Notes: a model not told the origin generated them from the letters alone. Counted from the stretch's first letter, positions 25,399-39,189 are shown. The stretch is 64,000 nucleotides of DNA from Echinostoma caproni (GCA_900618425.1 UZAN01040034.1:10846-74845); one strand, 5' to 3'. Program-made: numbers and translations.

Positions 25399-25915
25399 CT
25401 ATTGAATTGCTGTGAACCGCTTTACGCAATGGCAAACACAGTCGATTTCCCAAGGGGTTCTAACGATACGTCTGAATGGATCTGTTTGTTGAGATCGAGT
25501 CTCGACAGTTGTGGGGAGTTGTTGTTTTGTGGTTGTTGTTGTTGTTGTTACAGCTGAAAAGGAAAGCTGGATAAATGTTTCAGCGTTTCGTTTTTCGGAC
25601 GCTTCACTGTGTTCCCGTTTCTTGCTAATGTTCAGTACAATTTCATAATCAATCATCTCGGTGAACTGTGGGTGGGTGGGTGATCCATGTGAAAAATGCG
25701 TCCAGTGTTGCATCACTGGTGGTTCAATTATCTGCACGATTGAAAGCAAATATTTGGAATGGTAAGAAATATACAAAGTGAACGTTTTTATTATGGGCAT
25801 TACTTACAAGCAGATGCTTTTCTTGTCCCATAGGGTGTAAACACGAATTGAACTGTAACAGTGATGAACAAAATTCCATATGCTGCATTTGTGTTGTTGT
25901 GTTTTGTGTTCTCAT
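25399..25915 (-). CDS. Candidate two-exon gene with a 76-bp intron, unknown protein
   Basis: On the minus strand an ATG at 25915 opens a frame (TQNTTTQMQHMEF, LHPMGQEKHLL) that ends at 25808 exactly before GTAAGT. The intron, 25807-25732, finishes with a pyrimidine-rich stretch and CAG. The next exon begins at 25731 in the same phase with IIEPPVMQHWTHF and continues through KKREHSEASEKRNAE and a threonine run encoded by a GTT/AAC repeat. It ends at a stop at 25399 or splices onward. A strong donor, strong acceptor, preserved phase and ordinary composition together are more than I find elsewhere, and the intron size suits small flatworm introns. A stop lies shortly 5' of the ATG, so the start could be correct. 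No domain or function is recognised. Confidence 0.35.
25519..25549. repeat. Imperfect (GTT)n microsatellite
   Basis: Visible triplet repeat. On the minus strand it would encode the run of threonines in the candidate exon at 25399-25731, so a polymorphic length would be in frame. Confidence 0.8.
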
Positions 25916-28900
25916 GGATGTTGGAATGCAATGTTTGCTAATGATTCGTCAAGTTTTACCTGGAAGGAATCAATCGTCTCGGCACATACAACATACAGCT
26001 CATACAGCACATACAACAAGCAACCTGGGATATTGTTTTAGTGCACGATGATAAGCTTTCAAATAGCAGCATTAAGAGGGAAATTTGCTATCGTTTAACA
26101 GTATCGGTCCACGCACGAGTAGAAATGCATTAGGATTGCATAGCAAGCACAAGTTGTCCGCTTCAATTCATGATATCAAATGGAACAGATTATGTGCTTT
26201 AAAGTCCGTGATCGCGTTGACAGACCATCCAAACAAATATTTCACGAAGCAGTATTATAAAATATAAGCAGCACACATCTTTCAACCATAATCTATTGTT
26301 AACGATTAACATCTGACATCAATTCGTCCGACCTGATGCCAAGGGAATTCTGGGAATTAGGTCCAAACGTGCATACAGGTTATTTTCGGCAAACACAAGG
26401 TTACGTAAATATGATTACTTTTAGGTCTATGGAAATTTGCAAAGTTTATTCGGGAAACAAATGCTTTTAATATCTTTAAAATCAATATCGAAGGAACTGT
26501 TTTTTTATAAATTAAAAACATACAGCAATAAAATTTGTGTAACACTTATTGCACTTTGAAGGGGTTTACGGAGAAATATTTGTATAGGAGTGAAGTAACT
26601 TATGGATAAAACAGTGCTATATCCAGTGTTATATATATTTTTGGGTTTGACACCACTAATCAACTGCTCTTTTAATTAAATCATACTTGGTGAACATAAC
26701 TTTATTAAACTTGAGACAATGTGTTTGACAGTGATAGGCAGGTGAGTTAATTTATCACAATAAGTGAATATATGCCCAGGCTCTAGAGCTAAATGAATTT
26801 ACATAAGTTTACGAGTCACAGGAAATTGTGCGCAGATATGCACATGAAAACAAATCAGAATCAATTTATTTTTTTCTCCAATCGAAGTTCACTCTGATTG
26901 CATTTGATTATTCTAAGCTCAAAAAACAACATGTTTATAAGAGATAAAAATGGTGATCCAATAGGGTCAGGTTTTTATACTTTGGGTTGACAAAGTATGC
27001 AATTCCAGGACTTGGTGAAAAGCGTTATAATATGCTGATCCTTACAAAACATTTGTTGGTCGATCCGTGTAATAAAAACAACTACTACTCATTCACCCGC
27101 GAGTATTAATATAATGTCTGTTATCTTACGCGGAGAGACAAAACTAGATCACTAAGTCACTTTTGTTTCATAGATGCTGGTGTAGTCATGATTCATAACT
27201 TAAACAGGTTTAAAAGGAGGGGGAGACAGATCGGTAATCATTTGATTTGATGTAACAATAGGGATACTTGGAATAATTGCGTCACAAACAGTGAATTTGC
27301 ATCGGTATGCTATAACATACAGTGTGGCTTGTCAGCAGCCTTGTTACAATGCACAAATGATGCTTTTAAAAAGGACAGCCGTGAATATACCTGGCCTCGG
27401 AACCTCCCTTAAGTTTGCACATGTGTGCGCCATGAGATGCTTTTCTGAAATCTTTTTTTAAACCAGCTTTCCTCGATTGAACTAGTGTTCCAACTTCCTC
27501 AATGTGAATAACAACACCACGCTGTAGTTTCCCCGTGATCGAGGAATCGATAAAAGCAGAACGACACAATAACAGTTGCCTTTCAAATCCGGATTCTATT
27601 TCAGGATAAAACACTGTCAGGTTTTCACGGTTTTTAAAGACACTAACGGGGTACGGTTTGAAGAATGCTGTCCTTAAACAGCCCTAAATTTATGTCTTTC
27701 AATTTCAATATCACTTGATCCGGTGAAGACCAGTGGATCAATGTGGCTTTCTTTTTGGGTTCCAGCATTGTTATCTTTGTGCTTTATTCCCAAACGACTT
27801 TTGCTCAAACTACTGAGAAGCGTAATAATAGAAAACTCGACCTAAATGTGTTCAAGAAAGATGAACGTGATTGCATCTAGGCACGTGGTTTCTTTTTGAA
27901 CAAATACCACATAATACCTCCATCCACCCGCAGTGTTCTCTTCGAATGTTACTTAATTTTCGTTTATATATAACCCTCACGATTGTAGAAGTACACCTGC
28001 CTGCACGTATTTGGGTAAATTACTCTTCAGTTCGTACTGATCACATGACGTTTTATTGTTCAAACAAATTTTGTGTGAGATTAGGTCTGAGGGCGGATTT
28101 TAGAATGGAGGTCATCTTGAAACCTGTAATCATTTCGTAGTTCTGAGCAAAATGAGCAAGACTTTCCCGCAAACCGCTCATAACATAGAATATTACTGTG
28201 CATGAGCCGATTCCGAAAAATATATCATTTTTTATTTTCTCTTTTTCCATAAAACGTACCCTTTTGAAGTCCTGGCCATACATTTGCAATACAAATTCGT
28301 TCTCATAATAAGGAATATGTTAAACGAAATTATAGGGAAAAAATAAAAATGTTTACAACCATGGAAAATATTGTAAAAATTCTCTTCAGATCTCTGCCTG
28401 TCAAACAAAATATAAACTCAAATTCCTTATTAGGGATTACAATACATCTACATGTTTGGATCGACTTCCGATATCAAATTCACACATTGATTTAATTTGA
28501 ACGTTAGCTCTCACCATATGTTATTTCGCCTAAATCAGTTACACAACCACGACTGAATGGTTTTACATACAGAATTGTTTTGCATTGTTTTCACCCTTCC
28601 ACTTAATATCATTTCCATTTTATTCAAAACTGTGGTGCTCCTGCATTGTCCTTTCCATTCACATTTACTTCCTCACCGTGTTTGTAAACCTATATGAATA
28701 TATATATATATTGATCGAACTCGTGTGATACCATGACAATGTGATCTCTTGCTCCCACTGTCAGGCGTTTTGAGGCTCACTTACCAGAATGAATGTGATT
28801 ATTCCAGACATAACGAAGCAAAGAAGAAAGATATCATAAGATGTTTCTATTCTATTTAATTTCCTCCTTCAAACCATCATTACATAATCTTAGCGTTAAA

Positions 28901-29940
28901 ATTCTGATCTCTTTTTAAGCGTTCACAATTCCGTCACACCATGCGACTTTATGCACACGAAGGCTCTTGTTTCATACAATCAATCCTCTTACCGTGAACT
29001 ACATCTTCTACAAGTGGTTTTAGTCAGTTTTTATTTGATTGTCCAAACGTATAGATCGTAGTTTATCAACCTGATATGATTTTTATATAAGTAGGTTTGG
29101 TTAACATCAGCCGTTGAGCAGAATAAATGAAATGGTAACATATTGCTAACGCTTGACAAACATATATTATACGTCAGTTTTCCTCAATTCTTGCTGCACC
29201 CTAGCCTCTGACGAACACAGCTGAGGTAGCTAACTCGCAGTTGTCTTTATCACAGAGGAAACGTTTTTGGTTGCAATCATGTATGAATCGTTCAGCGGTT
29301 AGTGAATTTCACTTGATAGTATGCCGATCCAGAAACTGTATAAACGTGAGAAAACAATAGATGATGTCTAAAACATTTCAATGACAAACCCCAAGTACTG
29401 TATCACATCGAGCTTTATCCAGAAAAATAACGACAGTTACTGATGGACTTCCGTAGTAGCAGCCACCGAACCCCAGTCTATTCATTACAAAACATGGCAC
29501 ACCATCCAGCGAGCCTAGTATCTGAGGTAAAAAACTAAGTCCCCAATATTGGAGTTCGTTTCACCGAAAAGTGTGAATTTCATCCGTAGTCTGGGACCAC
29601 AGATTACCTTTCTGTGCCAGGCTTTTTGCTGATTATTCACCAGTCACGCATCAGTGAAAGACCCTAGAAGCCCCAAAAATCAAAGGTGTGGTCTGACTCT
29701 GTTGCAAAAACCCATACTTATCCTTACCTTGTTTGGCGTTCAATAATTGCTTAACATTGGTCTTCCTCGGATTAGAAGTCAACAGCATTCAAACATTTTC
29801 GTATGATGGCCTAAGAACATTTTGGAAAATCCTCCGGGAAAATATTTGCTTTTCGTTACTTGTAACCATTTGCTAGTAAAACCTGGCGAAGTCATCTTCC
29901 TTCTTTATATGGATGATGTTCTCTGTCTTTCTGCATGGTA
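25916..29940. other. No recognisable gene
   Basis: AT-rich DNA with short frames. An 82-codon minus-strand frame at 27366-27614 has ordinary-looking composition (GKLQRGVVIHIEEVG) but no motif or convincing splice sites. A TA run lies near 28696-28710. A lone LYMDDVL string at 29903-29920 is discussed among the rejected items. Confidence 0.45.
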
Positions 29941-30143
29941 GGGCGGTGGTGGCCCGGTGGTAACGTCACCAATTATCACCCCGAAGGACGTGCGTTCAAA
30001 TCCCACCCCCACAGTCTGACTACCCCATTATATATTTCATGTCACCTGCATGATTGGCAACTTCTCCCTTCCTGAAAACTGTTTCATTGTATTTCCAATA
30101 AAAGGAAGTAAATTGAATAAAAAATAAAAGAATAAATAAATAG
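29941..30143 (+). mobile_element. SINE family B, plus-strand copy
   Basis: A tRNA-like head starts with GGTGGTGGCCCGGTGGTAA (a degenerate A box, with G for the usual A) and has a good B box, GTTCAAATC, at 29994-30002. The body ends with TTCCAATAAAAGGAAGTAAA and an A-rich tail (30120-30143). A second copy on the minus strand at 53671-53847 shares the head, B box and end. Two dispersed copies with the same layout show that this is a retroposon and not a tRNA gene. It would be transcribed by RNA polymerase III from the internal boxes and mobilised by a LINE; which one is unknown. Confidence 0.7.
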
Positions 30144-33100
30144 AAATGATTGCATTGTCACAGGAATGTCAAAGATTAAACAATGAATTAATTGTACTTG
30201 TGTTCAGATCGAAGCACCTCCAAAAGTCAAAAAACGATACTTTGAGTTTGTCCACTTTTCTAACTGACTCGTGTATCAAAACATCTGGAATATTATGTCC
30301 GATTTGATCATGGTTACATGGTGGCAAACACTTATACCGTAGGATCCCACACCTCAAGGTTGGTTTCGAACGTCATTTGTCATGTCACCTAACTTATTTT
30401 TTATTTCTTCCATGCTCGGAGATTCCTAAGGGCACTTCTTAGCCATTTCAGGTTCATTTATTTACGAGTACACGCTATCCTTTAGTGGTAAATAGACTTT
30501 TCATTTCCAGAAAAGTATACATATATATATATATATGCCTTTCGCATACGTGTGTTGACCAGAAAGAGCACACAAACATGTTCTAAGTTCGAGTGAATAC
30601 CGTAACTCTACCAGCACTGTAGCGAAAAACTACTTCTTAATGATTGCTGTTTGTCAATATTAAATACACAATTATCATATCAACGCTCCAATACGTTTCG
30701 AATTTGATGTTTCCATTGAACTCACTCACAATCAATGTCTCCCTTCAAGTTCACTTGAGAGGGGTTGGAAATGAAGTGTCATTAGTTGGTAGATTATCCA
30801 GAACTCAGATAATTTACTAACTGGACAAGGTATAAGTTTGTTGGCTCAATGCTGCTCTTGTTCTGGCCTATGAAGAACAACGTAAAATTTGATCTTTAGA
30901 CTCCAGATGATATGTGTAAGGCACAAACCTACATATATATTCGACAAATGCACAAATAAATCAAGTAACTGATCATATTCGACACCACACAGCCTAAACA
31001 CTAGTGCTACTTATTGGACGCAGCAGAGGATTTTTCTTAACCCACAATAAGTTGAGGCACGAATCTTGATCATGTCACTTTTACGCCTCTCCGGATGTTG
31101 GTCGAAGTGATGTGGAGCTGGTCCATATTGCCGTTATTCTCTGAACACCGTTTACCCAAATAGTCACTAATAGCAAGCATTTCATGAACACAATAATCGT
31201 TCTCTTTGTATCAGGTCTTAGACCCAGAACGCCCCGATTGGGCTTCTCCGGTTGAATAAGTTTTTGAAGTGTTCATCCTCTTGCCGGAAATGGTTGAAGT
31301 AGGCTAATGTGAACGAACGACACAATATAAAGCCATTTCAAGCTCAATTTTTCAAAATACTAGTTTCCATCCGTGCATCAACAAAGTAGGACGTTTCAGC
31401 TACGGAGTTCTTTTTTGCTAACAAAAATTGATCGTTCTAAACTGCGATTAGTCTCAACAGCAGCTTTCCCATCAAACTGCCGCGAATCTTAGCATTGGTG
31501 TTCCAAATTATGAAAATCATTTCAGTGAATCGTTTCAATACAATATTCATTTCCCTCTGTTCACACTGGGGAGAACTAAATAAAAAAAACTCTTGTTTAC
31601 AGTCCAATCTATTTGGCCACATAGAGAGAGAGAGACAAAAACGTGACAGAACTACTACTACTGATCAGAAGAGAACGGCTACGTAAACAGTTATCGATGA
31701 TGGACGTTTGTGTGTGCTACTATGTGATTCAGTCCGGAAACGGAAACAAGAAAACGAGTTTGTAACGTTATGCTCTGAGATTTGTATCGAACAGGCAGCT
31801 GATGAATTGGTTTCTGCAGTTGACTCTTCTCTGTTGGTAAAACCTCATTTAGATCAAGATGCAAAACCTAGATCTGGGAATGTATCATACACTCATAGAT
31901 CTCCCTCCCTCTTGTAGGACGAGGGGGGGTAATTCATTTATACGGTTATTTAAAATTAATTAGTACAAATGGTAGGATGACTTCCAATTTCAACTTTTTA
32001 TGTTTTTTTCTTTTTTTTAATGTATTTTGCTTTACTTTGTTGCCATGCTAAAGCCCTATATAAACACTGTATTTTCTGCAGTATGCACCATATTGAGATG
32101 CAGCAAAATCGTCCTGGACATAAATCGTGCAGTATTGTCATATGGTCTTTTCTGTTGAAATTTCGACTTTACTAGAATACTTTCAACTCCAGGTATCTCT
32201 AGACATACGAAATACTCTTTTGTATAGTTACATTTAATTGAAACGTATTTTCGATTCATTTCATCACTGTGTCCATAAATCCGAATACTTCAGGCTTATA
32301 ATCCAACCCTTATCTATGCGTACTGCCTAGCTCAAAGTTTAGAAGCCAAGTCCCCAACACGAAGAAATACGATAGATACGCACAGAAACAGATCATGAAT
32401 ATACAAATACATGCACAAGTTGGATATTATATAACCCGAAGAAGGAAAAGGAAAACCACACAAACACAGTTTTGGTGAATACCCGGTGCACCCTTAAGAA
32501 CTGTAACCATAAATATCTGACGACATTGATTCTTGGCAACTGGCAAGCAGGCTGTGATGAAATTTCAACCTTCCAGGATTCGTGTATGTGGAAATTGTTT
32601 TCGGGGTTCCTTTGGATCATTCTTTCTATATTTCGCTTACTTTGTTCTGTTTGCTCATCATGTTATCACAGTTACTTTCAGACACTACTGTGATGGTAGA
32701 CACAGCAAGGTTAATTCCATCAGATATCATTATTAGAAATTCCATATCAGATCTTGAACATAATTTGCACAAAAAACAACTGCACACATTTCTGAATGAT
32801 ACATGTGTACTTCAGAGCTGCTAGCAGCGGCACAAAATGGTGAGACATGGCTTGATAGAATCAAGTGACTAATAATCCTTCATACCACTTGGTCTGATAC
32901 AGAACATGAATAGTTCTTTCATGTACCTCAAAGGTTTCTTGCCTTATTGGTCAGATAATAAACGCAGACTGCTGAACAGACGTTACTTTTGTTTCGGTAA
33001 GCTTGAGGTTCATCGGTAAAAGCTCTCGCGTTGGGACCTCATGTCGTTAGCTCCAGTTGCAAATTCAAAGACAACACTAATCAACATATTCCAGTTCCCG

Positions 33101-36100
33101 GCACATGTAAATTATTTACATATATCCAAAGTGTATTATCTATGAGGAAAGATCGGAAGCAACATCAAACAGAACCTGACTTGCCTCCTGCAGCATAATT
33201 ATCACGTTACCAATTGGAACACCACTAGAAAATGGATCGCACCCTATGACCTTTTAAAGAAAGATGTAGTTTATTTATTCCTACCGACCTGTTAATTACT
33301 GTAAATGTGTTCTTCGTTTCCGATCATTGTAGAATCTAAAAACCGATACGTATATCCTACTTGAGGGTAAACAAGTACAGCCATTATTCGACTGTAGTTT
33401 GAATATCTGTATAACCAAATTAGTTTACTGTAAAGAGACTGAAATCAAATGGAAATTAGATGAAATTATTGTAGTTTTGCATGCGGATGTTGGTGCTTGT
33501 GAATTCTTTTAGAAGTGTTGTTCGTAGACGTTTCGTATCGAAGCTGGGAAAAATCGTCGGTGTGCTTTCCGGGAAGCGTCAGTTCTCAGTGGGATTGGGC
33601 TCATGTGGTTCTGTTTGGGGGTTTCAATTGGCTACAAAACATCTGCAAATAACATTTCCAGCTAATAGAACTCAAGAACAGCAACCACAGGAACACTGGA
33701 ATCAAATGTCACGGGGCGATGAAATCATTGTGGAATAGTAGATTTGACAACAATATGTAGATTCGATAAAAGGATTTCAGGGAATCAAAAACACAAGCGC
33801 AAAGAGAAGAGAACGACAATTTCTATATATTCCTTCACGTTGAAAAGAAAGGTGTTTGTTTCAATGCACATCGCGTGAGTTTCTTACAGCCAGAATCTAG
33901 ATGGATCGTGGATTTCACACTTTGCTCGCAGATTCTTGAACACTGTGTCTCTCTCGGAGATTACAATACTGACGTGTTAGTCTTTGAATTACGTCTTTAG
34001 CTTTTAACGTCATCCAAGCATCACATTGATATAAAGCTTAGCTGAGCAGCGTCTATTCTGACACAGGCAAAGGATACCAAAACAACGGCTGTATTCATCC
34101 TCGTACAATGTGCCAGTTAACAGAGCAGCGATGTTCACTTAAATAAACACTCCACTGCTACTCTGTAATAGAATCTGTGGAAATAAATGAGAAGCGCTTC
34201 TTTTTCTTGTGAAAAGCTCTTTTACTTTATTTTCCCAACAAATGTGGGAGCTTTGTACTAAGTAAAACGTCATGTTTTCGGTCTATGTCACTTGAGGTGT
34301 AATTCGAAAGCTATATAGTTTTACCCTTGGCATTACCTTTCCTGAAACGTTGATTTTACGTGAGTTTTACCAGCTGGAATTCAACATTTTAGAGATAACA
34401 AAATACGCTGAAATACAATTTATTCATACTATCACAACCCATTTTATTCGATCAATATATTACCCTTAGAACTGAATATAAGCTATACTGACCAACTGAC
34501 CAACAAAATGTGGATATTGATTGTTTTCTGCAACTCGATTTTGCGTCCAAATGAAGTAATAAACTATTCGCTTCCCCTTACAGTTGCGTCCAGGTTGTAA
34601 TATTCACGGTTTTCATAGCCAAACAAAACAAAGGATATGAAGGGCGTAATAGAACTTCTTTATCTACCACACTGTTGACCGTTACTGCAAGTAAGAGTAA
34701 CAAATATATTCCAGGTGCGCAGTCGCACACAGTTCTGTTTAAAGAAAAGTGTGGTCAGGACTGCAGAGCATCTAAGCAACTTGGTGAATGCAAAGGCACT
34801 GAGTAACGTTTGGTGTGTCAAACAGTAATTATGCATCAATGGCAACACATTATTTTATGCAAATCTGGCCCATTCCTCAGTCAGTCAGTCGCAATGTATT
34901 GCACCAATAAGCAATAATTTAGCATCGTAAAGCATCTTTTAAATTTTCTGAAATTTCAGGAGAAGGTTATGTCCGTTTGTCATCAACAGTATTTTCATCA
35001 AAATAATTAAATATATCTTATGAGAAGTTAGTTAACAAAATGTACGAAATAAAAATACGATAATTAGTATATTAATATATCCCCTCATTTCCCAATGGCT
35101 GCTTGGTAATAGATTATCTCTCATTATTTACTGTACCCTTCTGGGTGAAGTGCATCCTTTGTTTTCTAATCATACTCACGTACTGGTTGAGTCATTTCAT
35201 AGTTTGTCTGTTTTCAGTCAGTCCCGTGTCTTTCATAATCATCGCGAAGCGCCAGTCCTGTACACACCTTTCTAGCATTATATTAAAGAATGCATGGAAG
35301 AGCATTAGCCGGCTTTCTTGAATCAGATAATGGGTCTCTCGGTGAACGCTTGTGGTGTCCACATCCAATTCGCTCCTTTGCAGCACAAGCTTCGCGTAAA
35401 TTACACATTTCAGTTTTTTTCTTTTCTTTTTCAACTTTTTCCTTGTTACTTGCTTTTATTGAATACAAACGCTGAACATATCGAACATATTCTCTGAGGT
35501 GAAAGGTTGGAGACTCAACAGCCGGGTCACCACCGCCTCATGCTTGCCACCAAGTAGCGGCGAAGGGTGGCTTTGGTTTTCATTTTCCCACCCGCATGAC
35601 CAATTCGCTCGTGAATGCACTGCCCTAGGCCGGATATTCTTGTTTTGGGGACAACCAGCTTCGACTGTGAGTAATTTTGTGCATACAATACATCGTTAAC
35701 AACCTCTAGATCGTTCCGGAGGTCCCACAGTGCTTTCTCTTCCTTTAACGTAGCTTGTATTTAGCGACCGGTCAGTCCTTGCCTCTCTCCTTTTCGGGAA
35801 CTGTAAATGCGAGATATATATGGGTCATTCTTCCATAGCCGTGTACGTGGAAGAAGAAATGCTATTGATTTTGGTCATCACACCGCTAAAGTGCACTCTT
35901 GTAAATGCATTGTGATAGTTTTGCATATATTGAACTGTGCGAATGAGAAATAAAACAAATTTTGCTTCTAAAGCTCGAACTATGGAAGTCGGCCCAATGA
36001 AGACGATATCAACTTGACATCCACGGGTGTATCCTGCACATCATTTTAAAGCTCGCGTTCTTCCGTGGTACGAAATATGGTATTGCAAGTAGAAAAAATT

Positions 36101-38220
36101 GGATGCCAGCAAATTTCTGTGGTTAATTTGGAGGGAATTTTCATTATTTATGACAGAGGAATTTAATAAAACACGATTGCGTGCCAATAGTCTGCATCAA
36201 AACCCATCAAAGATGGTTGTCGAGATTGGGCTTCAGCTACTTGTTATATGCTTTTTCACAACAAACAAACTGATGTAAAAATTACCGAGACCCGGAACAA
36301 AATTTTCTTCGTTGTAACAGTCCAGAAACGGTATAAACAACTTTGCAATTGTTTGGTTAGAGTAGTCTTGAATAAAATCAAACTTCACACAATTTTTCAC
36401 CGGAAAATTTGGGCTACAGGTACTAATAACAAAAGTGCATAAAACTATCCTCACTCGCCGTGCTCTTTGACGGTAATTAGATTGCGGAACGGCTTAATAA
36501 ATCAAGAGATGTCACTTTAATTTCTAATAACCCCATCATCATTTCAAGTGTTTTTGAGTTAAAATCATGATGGTTGAAATAAAATACCTTATCTTCTCAT
36601 CATTTCAGGTTTCACAACATATTTCAATTTTTGGAGGACCACTGTGCAGGACGCAGATGTCTTATTACTCTGACTTAAAGGTGAGATAGCAGTGCAGAAC
36701 AACGGTAGTGCCACCTTCCTTAGTCTCACAAACCCTGAGTTCGATAGAATGTCTCTGTGTGATTTCTTGTCCGTTCGCATCCGCATACGTACGTATCAGT
36801 TGTGTTTAACCCTATTCCGTACCGTATTCCATCCCGATGTATTCGCCTTATGCCAGTGGATCATGCTTGTTCAACATTTGTGTCACTTTTGTAACAACCC
36901 CTCAGAGCACATTTGAAACAGGACAACAGAGTGGCGAACAAGCTCGTTTTCAGAGAAACGTATTCATACCAGTACATCCTAATGCATATATATATCACTA
37001 ATTGGGAATAAAATTTTCTTGAAAAAATAAAATGAAGTAAAATCTCTTATTGCCAGAAACGATTTCACCACAGGACCGGAAATCGGGTTCACCATGATCA
37101 CACATTTGTTTGTTCACTCATCCGATCATCGAGATTACTCATGATACAGCGATGTGTGTGTGGGGTAGGTCAGGGACCGTATGGCCTATATAAGATGTTC
37201 CGCAGGAACAAGTAAATGAGTACAAATGAGTATACACAGAATGAGATCGCAGAGTCTGGAAATGTGTCCTTCATTCGCAAAAGCCAACAATTGACCTGGA
37301 CGTAACCAACACACGAATCTTGGATGCATAGAAAGTTATATCGATTGCCTTGGATAATCTTCTTTGTATGATTTATTTGGTCGTCCGAATGGATTCCTGA
37401 ACACCACTCTGTGCGCCTGAACACCGGAACGATTAAATCACTCACCAATGCAATGGTTTTACACTTAGTTCAAGCGAATCAGACTGTGGACGTGTCCAAG
37501 GCTTTCTGACCCCTCTATAAGCTTCGTGGGCTGTTATCGAGGCAGGTCGTTGTCCGATGCTAGCAGCAGGATCGGTAATCATTCCTTTGCACAAACCTCT
37601 TTGTATAACCAAAAACAATTTGTGCTAGCGCTAAGGCTTCCCTGGCTCACCCCACACATACACCCTATCACGAGTAATGATGATGAGTGGATGAGGGGAC
37701 AAATGAATGTGATCAAGGTGATACCGTTTTCCGATCTCGGGTAGAAATCGTTTCTAGTATTCTGTGATTTTATTTTATTTTATTTTCCAACACAGTTTTA
37801 TTCCCAAGTAGTGATATATATTGAGATGTATTGACATGAAAACGAATCTTTGAAAACCAGCTTATTTGACACTCTTATATGTATCATTATAGATGAATTG
37901 TGCAGGCAACTGTGCCTACATTTCAGTCAAAAATGTGTTCACAATGCAACAGTGAACACAAACGTAGTGCAGCCAATCGAAGGGCGCGTCTAAGGCGAAA
38001 TAGGTCTATCTTTTAGACTCATCTCCAAATGATAAGATGAGGACAGTGTCTGTCTGGTACTTGTATTCATCCGACTAGCTTTTTGGGGGCTAAACATGAG
38101 CCATAGCCCATTCAAACGAAGCAGTGAATACCACAACTCAGCCTCAGTCGATCTCGCTAATCCTAATTTCAGAAAAGATCACGAGATGGATTTTGAGCAT
38201 AAGTGCCGTCGAAAATTAGC
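30144..38220. other. No recognisable gene
   Basis: About 8 kb with short frames only. An 85-codon plus frame at 33481-33738 starts with ATG and has an arginine-rich, presequence-like N-terminus (VVRRRFVSKLGK) and a Q-rich tail, but no family match. A GC-richer patch at 35495-35720 has no readable domain. TA tracts occur near 30519-30536. I see no tRNA-like boxes or long inverted repeats. Confidence 0.4.
33481..33738 (+). CDS. 85-codon orphan frame, doubtful coding
   Basis: The ATG-started frame encodes a basic N-terminus (residues 10-32, five R and three K), a short hydrophobic/glycine middle (VGLGSCGSVWGF) and a polar Q/E-rich end, and closes with TAG. Composition is more protein-like than most frames nearby. 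It could be a small mitochondrial-type presequence protein or a terminal exon, but I recognise no homologue and see no promoter or polyadenylation signal that I would defend. Confidence 0.15.
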   Translation: MRMLVLVNSFRSVVRRRFVSKLGKIVGVLSGKRQFSVGLGSCGSVWGFQLATKHLQITFPANRTQEQQPQEHWNQMSRGDEIIVE

Positions 38221-38529
38221 TCAATGAAGCTCAACAATGTCATCATTATGGACTGAACTCTCAAACCTTACTAAGGTAGCTAGCTGCATTCCAATATCAA
38301 ATGGTTTTACTGTGTGGAGTAAGGGTAGCTGTCGTTTGTGATGTTCTCCCCGAAACACTTTGGTTGCTGAAGATTCTTCATTCATCTTCAGAGATTGTGC
38401 CACTATATCCATGTTTGTTCCAATCGTAGGTTGCAATCGTAGGTTGGCAACGGAAAAACAGCTGATACAAAGTGCAAGCTTCACAAAAAGATAATCTAAT
38501 CTAATTGATGAATCAAATCGATCAAGCAT
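38221..38529 (-). CDS. 102-codon orphan frame with hydrophobic N-terminal segment
   Basis: The minus-strand frame starts with ATG at 38529 and ends at 38221. Residues 12-30 (DYLFVKLALCISCFSVAN) form a hydrophobic stretch after a short charged N-terminus, compatible with a signal peptide or anchor. The rest is hydrophilic with an acidic end (VHNDDIVELH). No family is recognised and no introns are needed. It could be a small secreted or membrane protein, or chance. Confidence 0.2.
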   Translation of the reverse strand: MLDRFDSSIRLDYLFVKLALCISCFSVANLRLQPTIGTNMDIVAQSLKMNEESSATKVFRGEHHKRQLPLLHTVKPFDIGMQLATLVRFESSVHNDDIVELH

Positions 38530-38887
38530 CGCCCAATGAAGTTAACAAAACATGCGTTAGAAAAAAAGGAGAGAAAGTTACGTGATATCTGTATCCGCCT
38601 ACAAGTTTGTTCTAGACACACAAAAGTTGAGGAATGTGATAATAAGAACGGTCAAAATTTCGTCTTTTCAACCCCGTTAACCCACCCAACCCCTATCCAC
38701 TGATCCCAGAGTTTCAGCGACAGGTACGAAGATTCATGTGCTCAAACGTACTCAGGCCTGAAAACCCTGATTTGGGCAAAGTGCTTTGCAAGTCTTAATT
38801 TGAACCAAGAACAAGTGATTTGTAAAGTTCGTAGTTGCTAAGAAATCGAGCAAGTTTAGACAAAAACTGGAACTAAAATTTCCGTGA

Positions 38888-39169
38888 ATGAAGATGTTTG
38901 TGTATCACTCGAATTTGTATCAACTTCCCTTCAATGTGTGCTACCATCATTTCAAGGTACCTTTATTTAGTAATAATATTTTACACCAATTCAATTATGG
39001 AGCGTTTTACGTTCTCTGGTTGGTCTTGATTTCAGTAATTATCTTACAAATAGCTGCAGTTGTGATCTTTTACTATTTCAAACTGAATCCAAAAATGTCA
39101 CCTGTATGCATGGTTTGGAGCACATCCCCATATTATATTGATGTTTCTAGGTCAGTTTCAATTTCATAA
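38888..39169 (+). CDS. 93-codon frame with one predicted membrane segment, doubtful
   Basis: The ATG-started frame contains a long hydrophobic run at about residues 41-64 (FYVLWLVLISVIILQIAAVV), followed by a basic residue and a short tail. AT-rich DNA easily produces such runs by chance. It ends next to the minus-strand LINE fragment. No family is recognised. Confidence 0.13.
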   Translation: MKMFVYHSNLYQLPFNVCYHHFKVPLFSNNILHQFNYGAFYVLWLVLISVIILQIAAVVIFYYFKLNPKMSPVCMVWSTSPYYIDVSRSVSIS

Positions 39170-39189
39170 ATTGACCTCAAACAGATTAC

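Noticed and set aside
29903..29920. LYMDDVL string resembling an RT catalytic motif just before SINE-B
   Set aside because: No other RT motif can be read upstream or downstream in any frame, and a stop follows within a few codons. The short match alone is compatible with chance.
35495..35720. GC-richer patch considered as a retroviral-type protease or gag remnant
   Set aside because: No D-T/S-G motif or zinc knuckle is readable in any frame; similarity was impressionistic.
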